Part shown: positions 8,311 through 15,612 of the stretch, in pieces
How the letters are laid out: each line of letters begins with the position of its first letter
Numbering within the stretch: position 1 is the stretch's first letter
NCBI GenBank assembly: GCA_003220535.1
Contig: QHSU01000062.1
Location: 116,949 to 180,948 of the forward strand
Source: Candidatus Rokuibacteriota bacterium
GTDB taxonomy: Bacteria > Methylomirabilota > Methylomirabilia > Rokubacteriales > CSP1-6
Direction: 5' to 3'
DNA: 64,000 nt
Notes under the pieces: generated by a model
Databases searched by the model: none
The model's input: the letters and a program-made list of their open reading frames with translations, nothing else
What the model was told of the DNA's origin: nothing
Made by a program: the position numbers and the translations under genes

Positions 8311-9105
8311 GTGGCGCAGACTGCCTTCCGCGAAGAGTACGTCGACGCCGACGGCTTCCGGATCCGGTTCATGGAAGCCGGCCAGGGCGCTCCGCTCGTG
8401 CACCTGCATGGCGCCGGTGGATTACGCGTCACGCCCGCGCACGAGTTCTTGTCTCGCCACTTCCGGGTCGTCGCCTTCGAGATGCCCGGGTTCGGTCAGT
8501 CGCCCCCGAACGACCGGACGCAAAGCATGCCCGAGCTCGCCTCGACCATGGCCCGAGCGGTCGACAAGCTCGGGCTCGACGCCTTCAACCTCATGGGCAC
8601 GTCGTTCGGAGGCAAGACGGCGCTGTGGCTGGCGGTCCAGGCGCCCCAGCGTGTGCAAGCACTCGTGCTGGAGGCGCCCGCGGCGATCCGTCAGCAAGGC
8701 GCCGAATCGCCCTCCGGATCTGCCGAAGAGATCGCGCGGCGCCTCTACGCTCACCCGGAGCGGCTGGCCTCGATCCCGCCGATCGACCCGGCCGTCCGGG
8801 CGAAGACGCAGCCACTGGTCCAGCGGTTGCGCGGGCCCGATCGCGACGCGGATCTCGAAAAATGGCTGCCCGAGCTTCCCACGCCGACCCTCGTCCTGTT
8901 CGGCACCCTCGACCGCGTCATCGCGCCGGCGATGGGGCGCGTCTACAAGGACCTGATACCCAACTGCCATCTCGTGTTCGTCTACGACGCGGCGCATGCG
9001 ATCAGCACCGATCGGCCCGAGGCGTTCGCCGAGGTGGTGGTCGACTTCCTCGAGCGTCACGAGGCGTTCGTCATCAGCCGCGCGGAGACGGTGATCCACC
9101 CCTGA
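8311..9105 (+). CDS. Alpha/beta hydrolase
   Basis: This 264-residue cytoplasmic hydrolase has all the landmarks of the alpha/beta fold: the oxyanion segment LHGAGG (33-37), the nucleophile elbow GTSFGGK with S98, acid D201 in LFGTLDRV, and H229 in YDAAHAI. The start is GTG at 8311, after an AGGTAAAAGGG purine stretch. The length is normal for ester, C-C bond or epoxide hydrolases. It sits between a luciferase-like oxidoreductase and a family 5 binding protein in one rightward run. The cap domain (residues about 125-185) does not point to a specific substrate. Confidence 0.88.
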   Translation: MAQTAFREEYVDADGFRIRFMEAGQGAPLVHLHGAGGLRVTPAHEFLSRHFRVVAFEMPGFGQSPPNDRTQSMPELASTMARAVDKLGLDAFNLMGTSFGGKTALWLAVQAPQRVQALVLEAPAAIRQQGAESPSGSAEEIARRLYAHPERLASIPPIDPAVRAKTQPLVQRLRGPDRDADLEKWLPELPTPTLVLFGTLDRVIAPAMGRVYKDLIPNCHLVFVYDAAHAISTDRPEAFAEVVVDFLERHEAFVISRAETVIHP

Positions 9106-9139
9106 GATCCGCCTCACGAACTGTAGAGTGAGGATACAT

Positions 9140-10669
9140 ATGGCTCGCTGCTCGACACTGGTGTCGGCGGTGGTGCTAGTCCTGATCATCGCGCTCGCGC
9201 CGCCCGTATCCGCACAGGGTGCCCCCGCCTCGCAGATTTCCTTCGCCGTCACCGTCACGCTCGCGCCGACATGGTTCGATCCCGCCGAGACGCCGGGGGT
9301 CATCACCCCGTTCCTCATGCTTTACGCGCTCCACGACGCGCTCGTGAAGCCGATGCCGGGGAATCCGTGGGCGCCGGGCCTGGCCGAGTCGTGGACGGCG
9401 TCGAAAGATGGGCTCACGTACGAGTTCGTGCTCCGCAAAGGCGTGCGGTTCCACAATGGTGATCCGCTGAGCGCCGAGGACGTGAAGTTCTCGTTCGACC
9501 GCTACAAGGGCGGAGGCGCCACCACGCTGAAGGCGCGCGTGGCGGCGGTCGAGATCGTCGACCCGCAGCGCATCCGGTTCCGGATGAAGCAGCCGTGGCC
9601 CGACTTCATGACGTTCTACGCGACGCCGGCCACCAGCGCCGCCTGGATCGTGCCGAAGAAGTACGTGGAGCGCGTCGGTGACGACGGCTTCAAGAAGGCG
9701 CCCGTCGGCGCGGGGCCATACCGCTTCGTGTCGTTCAATCCTGGGGTCGAGCTGGTCGTCGAGGCGTACGACGGCTACTGGCGGAAGACGCCGGGGGTGA
9801 AGCGTCTCGTCTTCAAGTCGGTGCCCGACGAGGCGACGCGCATGGTGATGGTCAAGCGCGGCGAGACGGATATCGCGTACGGGCTCAGAGGGCCGGACGC
9901 CGAAGAGGTGAGGCGAACGCCCGGCCTCGCGCTCAAAGTGGTGCTGCCGACGGTCAGCCAGTGGCTTGTCTTCACCCAGCAGTGGGATCCGAAGTCGCCG
10001 TGGGCCGACCAGCGCGTCCGGCTCGCGGCGAACCTCGCCATCGATCGCAAGGCCTTCAGCGACGCCGAGTACCTCGGGTACGGCCGGCCGGCGCCCAGCA
10101 TCATTCCCCGCGACTTCGAGTACTACTGGGCGCCGCCCGCGTATCCCTACGATCCGGCGCGGGCGAAGCGCCTCCTGGCCGAGGCGGGCTATCCGAAAGG
10201 CTTCGACGCGGTCGAGCTCGGCACCGACGTCGTGTTCGCGCCCGAGGCCGAGGCCGTCATCAACGGGCTCGGGACCATCGGCATCCGCGCGCGGCTGCGC
10301 CCGATGGAGCGGGCGAGCTTCTACAAGGCGGACCAGGAGAAGCAGTTCAAGCACTTGGTGCGTGTCGGCAGCGGCGCCGCCGGCAACGCCGCGACGCGGA
10401 TCGAGGCCTTCGTGATCTCCGGCGGAATCCGGTCCTACGGTGGCTACCCGGACATCGACGCGCTCTTCCGCGACCAGGCCGCCGAGATGGACAGCAAGCG
10501 ACGCGAGGCGCTGCTGCACAAGATCCAGCAGCTCATGTACGAGCGCGCGATGTTCGCGCCGATCGTCGAGCAGGCGGGGCTGATTGGCGTCGGACCTCGG
10601 TTGGCGGAGGTCCCCACCATCACGGGCTACCCGTTCGTCTCACCGTACGAGGACCTCAAGCTGAAGTGA
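9140..10669 (+). CDS. ABC transporter substrate-binding protein, family 5 (DppA/OppA type)
   Basis: This protein of about 509 residues has a signal peptide (hydrophobic stretch TLVSAVVLVLIIALAPPVSA) and the periplasmic peptide/nickel-binding fold. Landmarks are LAESWTASKDGLTYEFVLRK, GVRFHNGDPLSAEDVKFSFD, GAGPYRFV and the late PYDPARAKRLLAEAGYP. The ATG at 9140 is preferred over GTG at 9128 because GAGGAT lies at the right distance before it. It ends the rightward run begun by the family 3 protein and overlaps the end of the leftward amidohydrolase by 14 bp. No permease genes follow, so it probably works with a transporter encoded elsewhere. Confidence 0.88.
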   Translation: MARCSTLVSAVVLVLIIALAPPVSAQGAPASQISFAVTVTLAPTWFDPAETPGVITPFLMLYALHDALVKPMPGNPWAPGLAESWTASKDGLTYEFVLRKGVRFHNGDPLSAEDVKFSFDRYKGGGATTLKARVAAVEIVDPQRIRFRMKQPWPDFMTFYATPATSAAWIVPKKYVERVGDDGFKKAPVGAGPYRFVSFNPGVELVVEAYDGYWRKTPGVKRLVFKSVPDEATRMVMVKRGETDIAYGLRGPDAEEVRRTPGLALKVVLPTVSQWLVFTQQWDPKSPWADQRVRLAANLAIDRKAFSDAEYLGYGRPAPSIIPRDFEYYWAPPAYPYDPARAKRLLAEAGYPKGFDAVELGTDVVFAPEAEAVINGLGTIGIRARLRPMERASFYKADQEKQFKHLVRVGSGAAGNAATRIEAFVISGGIRSYGGYPDIDALFRDQAAEMDSKRREALLHKIQQLMYERAMFAPIVEQAGLIGVGPRLAEVPTITGYPFVSPYEDLKLK

Positions 10670-11687
10670 GACGGTAGACACGGGCCGCCGTGTCGTGGAA
10701 GAGCTTGGCCTTCTCGGCCGCCGAGTAGCCCGACGTCAAGCGCTTGAACGAGTTCCACAGCACCGTGTAGCTGCAGCTCGCCTTGTCCACGGGGAAGTTC
10801 GACTCGAACATGCAGCGATCGACGCCGAACTGTTCGATGGTGAACTCGTAGTAGTGCCGGGTCGCGTCGGCGAGCTCCTGGCTGCTCGGCGGGCGGGGCC
10901 GCTCGTGCCAGCCGAAGCCGTTGACCTCCATGTTGATCCCGCCGAGCTTGGCCACGACGTTGGGGCAGGTGGTGAGCTCGCTGATGGACTTTCGCCACTC
11001 GGCGTACACGTCCTTGGCTCGGCCGGCATACGAGCCGATGCCGAGTGGCCCGCCGAAATGGTTGAGGATGATCGTGGTGGCGGGAAACGCGCGCGCCAGC
11101 GCGGTGACGTCAGGGATCTGGCGGTGGTAGCACCAGGCTTCGAACGTCAGCTTGCGCGGCGCCAGATGGGCGAACCCCGCCCGGAAATCGTCACGCAGCA
11201 GGAGACCTTTGCCGGGCTTGGTGCGGTGACTCGGCACGGACTCATCCGCGTCCCAGGCGGCGCCCAGTCGGATGCCGCGGAGTCGGCCGCCGCCGGCGGT
11301 GATCTGCGCGTCGAGCACGGCGGCGACGGCGTCACCCAGACGCAGGCTGGCCGTGCCGACGATCCCGGCGGCGATGCGCGTCTTGCCGTAGAGGCCGGAG
11401 GCGCTCATCGCGGCGATGCCGTTCACGAACTCGGTCTCGCCGACCGGGCGCAGGGCTTCCGGCCCGTCCTTCTTGAACATGGCCCCGCACTCGATGAACA
11501 CGGTGGAGACGACGTTGTGGCCGGCGCCGACGTCGGCCACGATCTCGTCGAGCAGGTAACGCGGGGCCACCCGGGCGGGCTGGAGGTCCCAGAGGTGGTG
11601 ATGTGGGTCACAGATCGGCAGGTCGGGGTCGAGCGGGTCTTCGACCGTCAACGCGAGCCAGTCGTGGTTCGTCGATCGTGCCGTCAT
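10656..11687 (-). CDS. Amidohydrolase family 2 TIM-barrel hydrolase
   Basis: This 343-residue protein belongs to the amidohydrolase-related TIM-barrel family (lactonases, decarboxylases such as ACMSD and LigI relatives). The N-terminal metal motif is CDPHHHLWD (D27, H29, H31), with later LNHFGG and the C-terminal MFESNFPVDK. The last segment usually reads SDWP or SNFP; this has SNFP, a recognised variant. The start ATG at 11687 is preferred because GGGAGAG precedes it; an in-frame ATG 21 bases upstream is less likely. It converges on the family 5 binding protein with a 14 bp overlap and is divergent from a VOC protein. Confidence 0.85.
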   Translation of the reverse strand: MTARSTNHDWLALTVEDPLDPDLPICDPHHHLWDLQPARVAPRYLLDEIVADVGAGHNVVSTVFIECGAMFKKDGPEALRPVGETEFVNGIAAMSASGLYGKTRIAAGIVGTASLRLGDAVAAVLDAQITAGGGRLRGIRLGAAWDADESVPSHRTKPGKGLLLRDDFRAGFAHLAPRKLTFEAWCYHRQIPDVTALARAFPATTIILNHFGGPLGIGSYAGRAKDVYAEWRKSISELTTCPNVVAKLGGINMEVNGFGWHERPRPPSSQELADATRHYYEFTIEQFGVDRCMFESNFPVDKASCSYTVLWNSFKRLTSGYSAAEKAKLFHDTAARVYRLTSA

Positions 11688-11714
11688 GGGGTCTCTCCCT
11701 TCATTCATGCCGAG

Positions 11715-11720
11715 TATAAT
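11715..11720 (+). promoter_or_regulatory. TATAAT box in the divergent region
   Basis: A perfect TATAAT lies 42 bases before the VOC gene in the 74 bp region between two divergent genes. No clear -35 box is present at the normal distance, so it is only a candidate. Confidence 0.3.
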
Positions 11721-11761
11721 CGTTGACGCGCGTGTGGGTTGAAACGCGCAGGAGGAAGACG

Positions 11762-12187
11762 ATGGCGCTGCAGACGTCGCAGGAGCGGATTCGACCGGTG
11801 ACGGGAACGCACGTGGTCCGCGTGCAGCACGAGGGCATCGTGACCGCCGACCCCGAGCGGTCGAAGGATTTTTACTGCAGCGTCCTGGGGTTCCAGGTGC
11901 TGCCGCGCCCGGCGTTCAAGTCGGGCGGCTACTGGCTCGGCACGCCGGGCATCTTTCCCCAGATCCACATCATCCAGTCGGAGCTGGTGCCGCCGGGGTC
12001 GGGCGCCCCGATCAGCCCCCTCGCCCGTCACACCTGCTTCGAGGTGGCCGACTACGACGCGATGAAGGCCACGCTCGAGCGCCTTGGGATCAAGTACGTC
12101 GAGAACACGCAGCCGGGCGGGCGCGTCCAGATGCTGTGCAACGATCCCGACGGCAACACGCTGGAGTTTCAGCCGACGACCGCCTGA
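11762..12187 (+). CDS. VOC family (glyoxalase/dioxygenase-type) protein
   Basis: This 141-residue protein has the paired beta-alpha-beta-beta-beta pattern of the vicinal oxygen chelate superfamily: GIVTADPERSKDFYCSVLGF, then a strand run ending HIIQSELV, a second module with RHTCFEVADYDAMKATLERL, and the terminal NDPDGNTLEFQ. Candidate metal ligands are H30 (VQHEG), H96 (ARHTC) and the E of LEFQ. The ATG at 11762 follows AGGAGGAAG. Members include glyoxalases, extradiol dioxygenases, epimerases and resistance proteins; which one applies is open. The following gene is convergent. Confidence 0.85.
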   Translation: MALQTSQERIRPVTGTHVVRVQHEGIVTADPERSKDFYCSVLGFQVLPRPAFKSGGYWLGTPGIFPQIHIIQSELVPPGSGAPISPLARHTCFEVADYDAMKATLERLGIKYVENTQPGGRVQMLCNDPDGNTLEFQPTTA

Positions 12188-12206
12188 TCGCGCACGTGGC
12201 GTCCGT

Positions 12207-13085
12207 TCATCGCGCCTTCGGTGACTGAATCCAGCGGACGATGAGGTCCGCCAGCTCCCGCTCGCGGCTCTGAAAACCGTGGCGAGCGCCCTGGACGACG
12301 GCGCCGGTGAACGAGCGGGCGCCCGACGCGTGACGCGCGAAGGCGTCGATCACCTCCTGCGCGGGGCGGTCGAGAAACTCGTCGCGACTCCCGACGATCG
12401 CCGCAATCGGCAATCGCACGGACCGGAGCGCCGTCCACCGGGCACCCGGCCGATAGTACGGGAACACGTCCTCGTCTTCGCCGGGCCGGTACAGGCTGAT
12501 GTAGCGCCGGGCGCTCCAGTAGCCCCAGGCCCGCGGCACGAGGCCCTGGGGATCCCGCCGGACGATCCGCTCGGCGGCGGCAACGCGGCGCCGAAGCTCG
12601 CGCCAGCCGAGTCGCTTCGCCTCGGCCGCCACGTCGGAGATCGGACCGAGCAGGATGATCCCGCTGACGCGCCGGTCGCGGGCGCGGGCCGCGTAGTGAA
12701 GCACCTTGTTGGCGCCGGTGGAGTGCCCGGCCAGCATGACGCGGCGGTATCCACGCTGTCGCGCGAACGTCACCATCGCCCGGATGTCCTCGACGCTCTG
12801 TCCGAATCGCTCGAAGGCCGCGCCGGCCAGCCGCTTGCCCCGGCCGGCGACGACATCGTGGCCGCGGTTGTTGAGCTTGAAGTACCCGATGCCGGCGGTA
12901 TTGAGCCGCCTCGACAGCTCCCGGATCAACGGCTGCGCTGAGGAAAACACGGACCCGAGGCCGTGCACCCAGATGAGCGCCGTGTGCCGCCGGCGCCTCG
13001 GCTCGGCGACGACCCCGTCGAGAAACACGCCGTCGCGAGTCTCCACGCGCACGAGCGACACGGCGACACCAGCCGGGCTGGTCAT
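12207..13085 (-). CDS. Alpha/beta hydrolase (S33/BAAT-like)
   Basis: This 292-residue hydrolase has the oxyanion strand IWVHGLGS (HG at 41-42), the nucleophile elbow AGHSTGANK with S122, an acid in IVGSRDEFLD and the histidine in QGARHGFQS. The region GRGKRLAGAAFERFGQSVEDI and the downstream phrases resemble uncharacterised bacterial hydrolases annotated as DUF1749-like or serine aminopeptidase S33 family. No signal peptide is present. It is convergent with the VOC gene and divergent from the Rieske oxygenase, so its operon partners are unclear. Confidence 0.82.
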   Translation of the reverse strand: MTSPAGVAVSLVRVETRDGVFLDGVVAEPRRRRHTALIWVHGLGSVFSSAQPLIRELSRRLNTAGIGYFKLNNRGHDVVAGRGKRLAGAAFERFGQSVEDIRAMVTFARQRGYRRVMLAGHSTGANKVLHYAARARDRRVSGIILLGPISDVAAEAKRLGWRELRRRVAAAERIVRRDPQGLVPRAWGYWSARRYISLYRPGEDEDVFPYYRPGARWTALRSVRLPIAAIVGSRDEFLDRPAQEVIDAFARHASGARSFTGAVVQGARHGFQSRERELADLIVRWIQSPKAR

Positions 13086-13169
13086 GACCGGATACTAGTC
13101 TATAGTCACGGCCGGATGCGCAGAGCCGGTCGAGAGCAACGCCCCGCGCCCCGGATGGGGGGTCCGCAG

Positions 13170-13175
13170 TATAAT
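13170..13175 (+). promoter_or_regulatory. TATAAT box upstream of the Rieske oxygenase
   Basis: TATAAT occurs 57 bases before the Rieske oxygenase start in the 147 bp divergent region. The -35 position is GC-rich and does not match consensus, so activity may need an activator or the match may be chance. Confidence 0.3.
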
Positions 13176-13232
13176 CCGGCCAACGTTCTGGTGGGCACCG
13201 TGTAGCGCAGCGTTCAGCGAGGAGGGCGACCC

Positions 13233-14513
13233 ATGCTGACCCACGAAGAAAACGAGCTCATCACCCGCATTGGTGCCGGAACGCCGATGGGGACCACCAT
13301 GCGCCGGTACTGGATCCCGGCCCTGCTCGCGTGGGAGCTGCCGGAGCCCGATTGCCCGCCCGTGCGCGTCAAGCTCCTCGGCGAGGACCTGATCGCCTTT
13401 CGTGACACCGAGGGCCGGGTCGGCCTGCTCGACGAGTTCTGCCCGCATCGACGCGCCTCGCTGTTCTTCGGCCGCAACGAGGAATGTGGCCTGCGGTGCG
13501 TCTACCACGGCTGGAAGTTCGACGTCAGCGGCCGGTGCGTGGATATGATGAACGAGCCGGAAGAGCTCAGCTTCAAGAGCAAGATCCGCCAGACATCCTA
13601 CCCGACGGTCGAGCTGGGTGGCCTCATCTGGGCCTACATGGGACCGCCGGACCTCCAGCCGCCGCTGCCCAAGTTCGCCTGGACGCAGTCGCCGGCGACG
13701 CACCGGCACGTGTCGAAGGTGATCGAGGAGTGCAACTGGCTCCAGGCGCTGGAGGGCGGCATCGACACCTCGCACGCACCGATCCTGCACCGGCTCATCA
13801 CGACCAATACCAAGCGGGGGGGCATCAATCCCAAGAACCCGTTCGTTCGCGGGAAAGCGCCCACGCTCGTCGTCGACCTGACGGACTGGGGCTACCAGTA
13901 CGCCGGCCTCCGTCCGCTCGACGAGGCTGACATGCACATCCGCACCTACCACTTCGTGATGCCGTTCCATCAGATCCGCCCCTACCAGACGAGCAAGGGC
14001 TTCGCCGCGGTTGCGGGCCACATCTGGGTGCCGATGGATGACGGGAATACGATGGTCTACAACTGGCATCACAGCACCACCGAGGAGGTGCTCGACGACG
14101 ACGATCGGCTCGAGCGTCGTTCGGGAAACGGTCCGGACCACGTCGACCAGACGACCTTCCGCTCGAGGGCCAATCGGGGAAACAACTACCTCCTCGATCG
14201 GCGTGTGCAGAAGACGGAGACGTTCACCGGGATCGACGGCATCAATACCCAGGACCGGGGCATCCAGGAAAGCATGGGGCGTGTCGTCGATCGCAGCAAA
14301 GAGCACCTCGGGCCGGCCGACAAGGCCATCATCCAGGCCCGTCGCCTGCTCCTCGGCGCCGTCAAGGCGGTGCAGGCCGGCGGCACCCCGCGTGGCATCA
14401 AGCCGAGCTACTACACGCTCCGGGCGTCGGAGGGCGTGCTGCCGCGCGACGCCGACTGGCGGGAGGTCCTGACTCCCGAGATGGCCACGGCCGAGATCTT
14501 ACAGACGGTGTAG
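13233..14513 (+). CDS. Rieske [2Fe-2S] non-heme iron oxygenase, large subunit
   Basis: This 426-residue protein is an aromatic-ring or ether-cleaving Rieske oxygenase similar in layout to phthalate 4,5-dioxygenase. The Rieske cluster ligands are C70-x-H72 (FCPHRR) and C89-x2-H92 (RCVYHGW). The mononuclear iron site is in the helix NWLQALEGGIDTSHAPILHR, with H181 and H186, and D178 as the usual bridging acid. The ATG at 13233 follows GAGGAGGG. No ferredoxin or reductase gene is adjacent; an FAD ferredoxin-type reductase sits 24 kb away at 38438. Together with the propeller and Mo-hydroxylase genes that follow, it probably starts an oxidative catabolic operon. Confidence 0.9.
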   Translation: MLTHEENELITRIGAGTPMGTTMRRYWIPALLAWELPEPDCPPVRVKLLGEDLIAFRDTEGRVGLLDEFCPHRRASLFFGRNEECGLRCVYHGWKFDVSGRCVDMMNEPEELSFKSKIRQTSYPTVELGGLIWAYMGPPDLQPPLPKFAWTQSPATHRHVSKVIEECNWLQALEGGIDTSHAPILHRLITTNTKRGGINPKNPFVRGKAPTLVVDLTDWGYQYAGLRPLDEADMHIRTYHFVMPFHQIRPYQTSKGFAAVAGHIWVPMDDGNTMVYNWHHSTTEEVLDDDDRLERRSGNGPDHVDQTTFRSRANRGNNYLLDRRVQKTETFTGIDGINTQDRGIQESMGRVVDRSKEHLGPADKAIIQARRLLLGAVKAVQAGGTPRGIKPSYYTLRASEGVLPRDADWREVLTPEMATAEILQTV

Positions 14514-14603
14514 TGCGTCGAGTCTCGGGCTTCGGCGACGAGGCGGGTGAGGTGCTCGTTCGACGCTCTTCTCGACGCGATCTTCGCCTGACGCGGCCAG
14601 CGC

Positions 14604-15605
14604 GTGGCGCGCGCTGAGGCACATGTGGAGCTGATCACCGTCGCCTCTTCGGGCAACGTCATGATGACCAACGCGGCCGTGTCTCCGACGGGGAGACTCT
14701 TCGGCAATTTCCCGCGCTGGACCGAGGTGCCCACCCCGTCGGTCGGCGAGGCCACGCCGGACGGCAACTTCAGGCCGTTCCCGGGCGGGGCCTGGAACGA
14801 GTGGCGGCCGGGCTTGCCACCCCAGGAACGCTTCGTTTGTACGCATGGCCTCTACGCCGACCGCGGCAACAACCTGTGGGTCATCGACGACGCGACGCCG
14901 CACCACAGGACCATGGTCGAGGGCGGCGCGAAGCTGGTGCAGATCGACCTCGCGACGAACCGCGTGGGCCGCATCTATGCCTTGGGCCACGACCTGGCGC
15001 CGCCTGGATCGGCGTTGAGCCACATGCGGGTCGACGCGCGCTTCCTCTACGTCACCGACTCCGGCTTCGGCGTCATCGTCGTGATCGACCGTGAGACCGG
15101 CCGGGGCCACCGGGTGCTGGAGGGCGAGCGTTGCTCGCGCGCCGATCCCACGATCACGCCGATGGTGCACGGCAAGCCACTCGTCCACGCAGACGGCAAG
15201 GTGCCGGTGATTCATCTCTCGCATCTCGAGTTGAGCCCGGACGGAAGGTGGATGTACTTCACGCCGCTCTTCGGCCCGAGGCTCTGGCGAGTGGAGACGA
15301 AGTATTTGCAAGAGCCGCGGCTGAGCAACCGGGAGATCACCGCCCACGTCGAGGAGGTGGTGCGGATTCCACCCGTGACGGGCATCACCGCCGACCGCAC
15401 GGGCACGCTGTATTTCTCCGCGCTCACCGAGGACGGAATCCTCCGGATGGGGCCGGACCGCAAGCTCCAGACGGTGATCCGCGACGATCGCATCAGCGGC
15501 CCCAACGAGGGCAGCATCGGACCGGATGGGTTCTACTATTTCCCCAACTCTCAGGCGCCGCGCGTGAATCGTCCGTACGAGGTGTTCAAGATCAAGCTGC
15601 CGTGA
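14604..15605 (+). CDS. Beta-propeller protein of the yellow/major royal jelly or SMP-30-like type
   Basis: This 333-residue protein has repeated propeller strands and phrases found in bacterial yellow/MRJP-like proteins: LWVIDDATPHHRTMVEGG, KLVQIDLATNRVGRIY, SHMRVDARFLYVTDSGFGVI, LSPDGRWMYFTPLFG and GITADRTGTLYFSALTEDGIL. Such proteins are often exported, but no signal peptide is seen with the GTG start at 14604. The 90 bases before it are not recognisably coding, so the true N-terminus may be lost or differ. It lies between the Rieske oxygenase and the Mo-hydroxylase on the same strand, 7 bp before the latter. A lactonase or binding role is possible but unproven. Confidence 0.72.
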   Translation: MARAEAHVELITVASSGNVMMTNAAVSPTGRLFGNFPRWTEVPTPSVGEATPDGNFRPFPGGAWNEWRPGLPPQERFVCTHGLYADRGNNLWVIDDATPHHRTMVEGGAKLVQIDLATNRVGRIYALGHDLAPPGSALSHMRVDARFLYVTDSGFGVIVVIDRETGRGHRVLEGERCSRADPTITPMVHGKPLVHADGKVPVIHLSHLELSPDGRWMYFTPLFGPRLWRVETKYLQEPRLSNREITAHVEEVVRIPPVTGITADRTGTLYFSALTEDGILRMGPDRKLQTVIRDDRISGPNEGSIGPDGFYYFPNSQAPRVNRPYEVFKIKLP

Positions 15606-15612
15606 GGCCCCC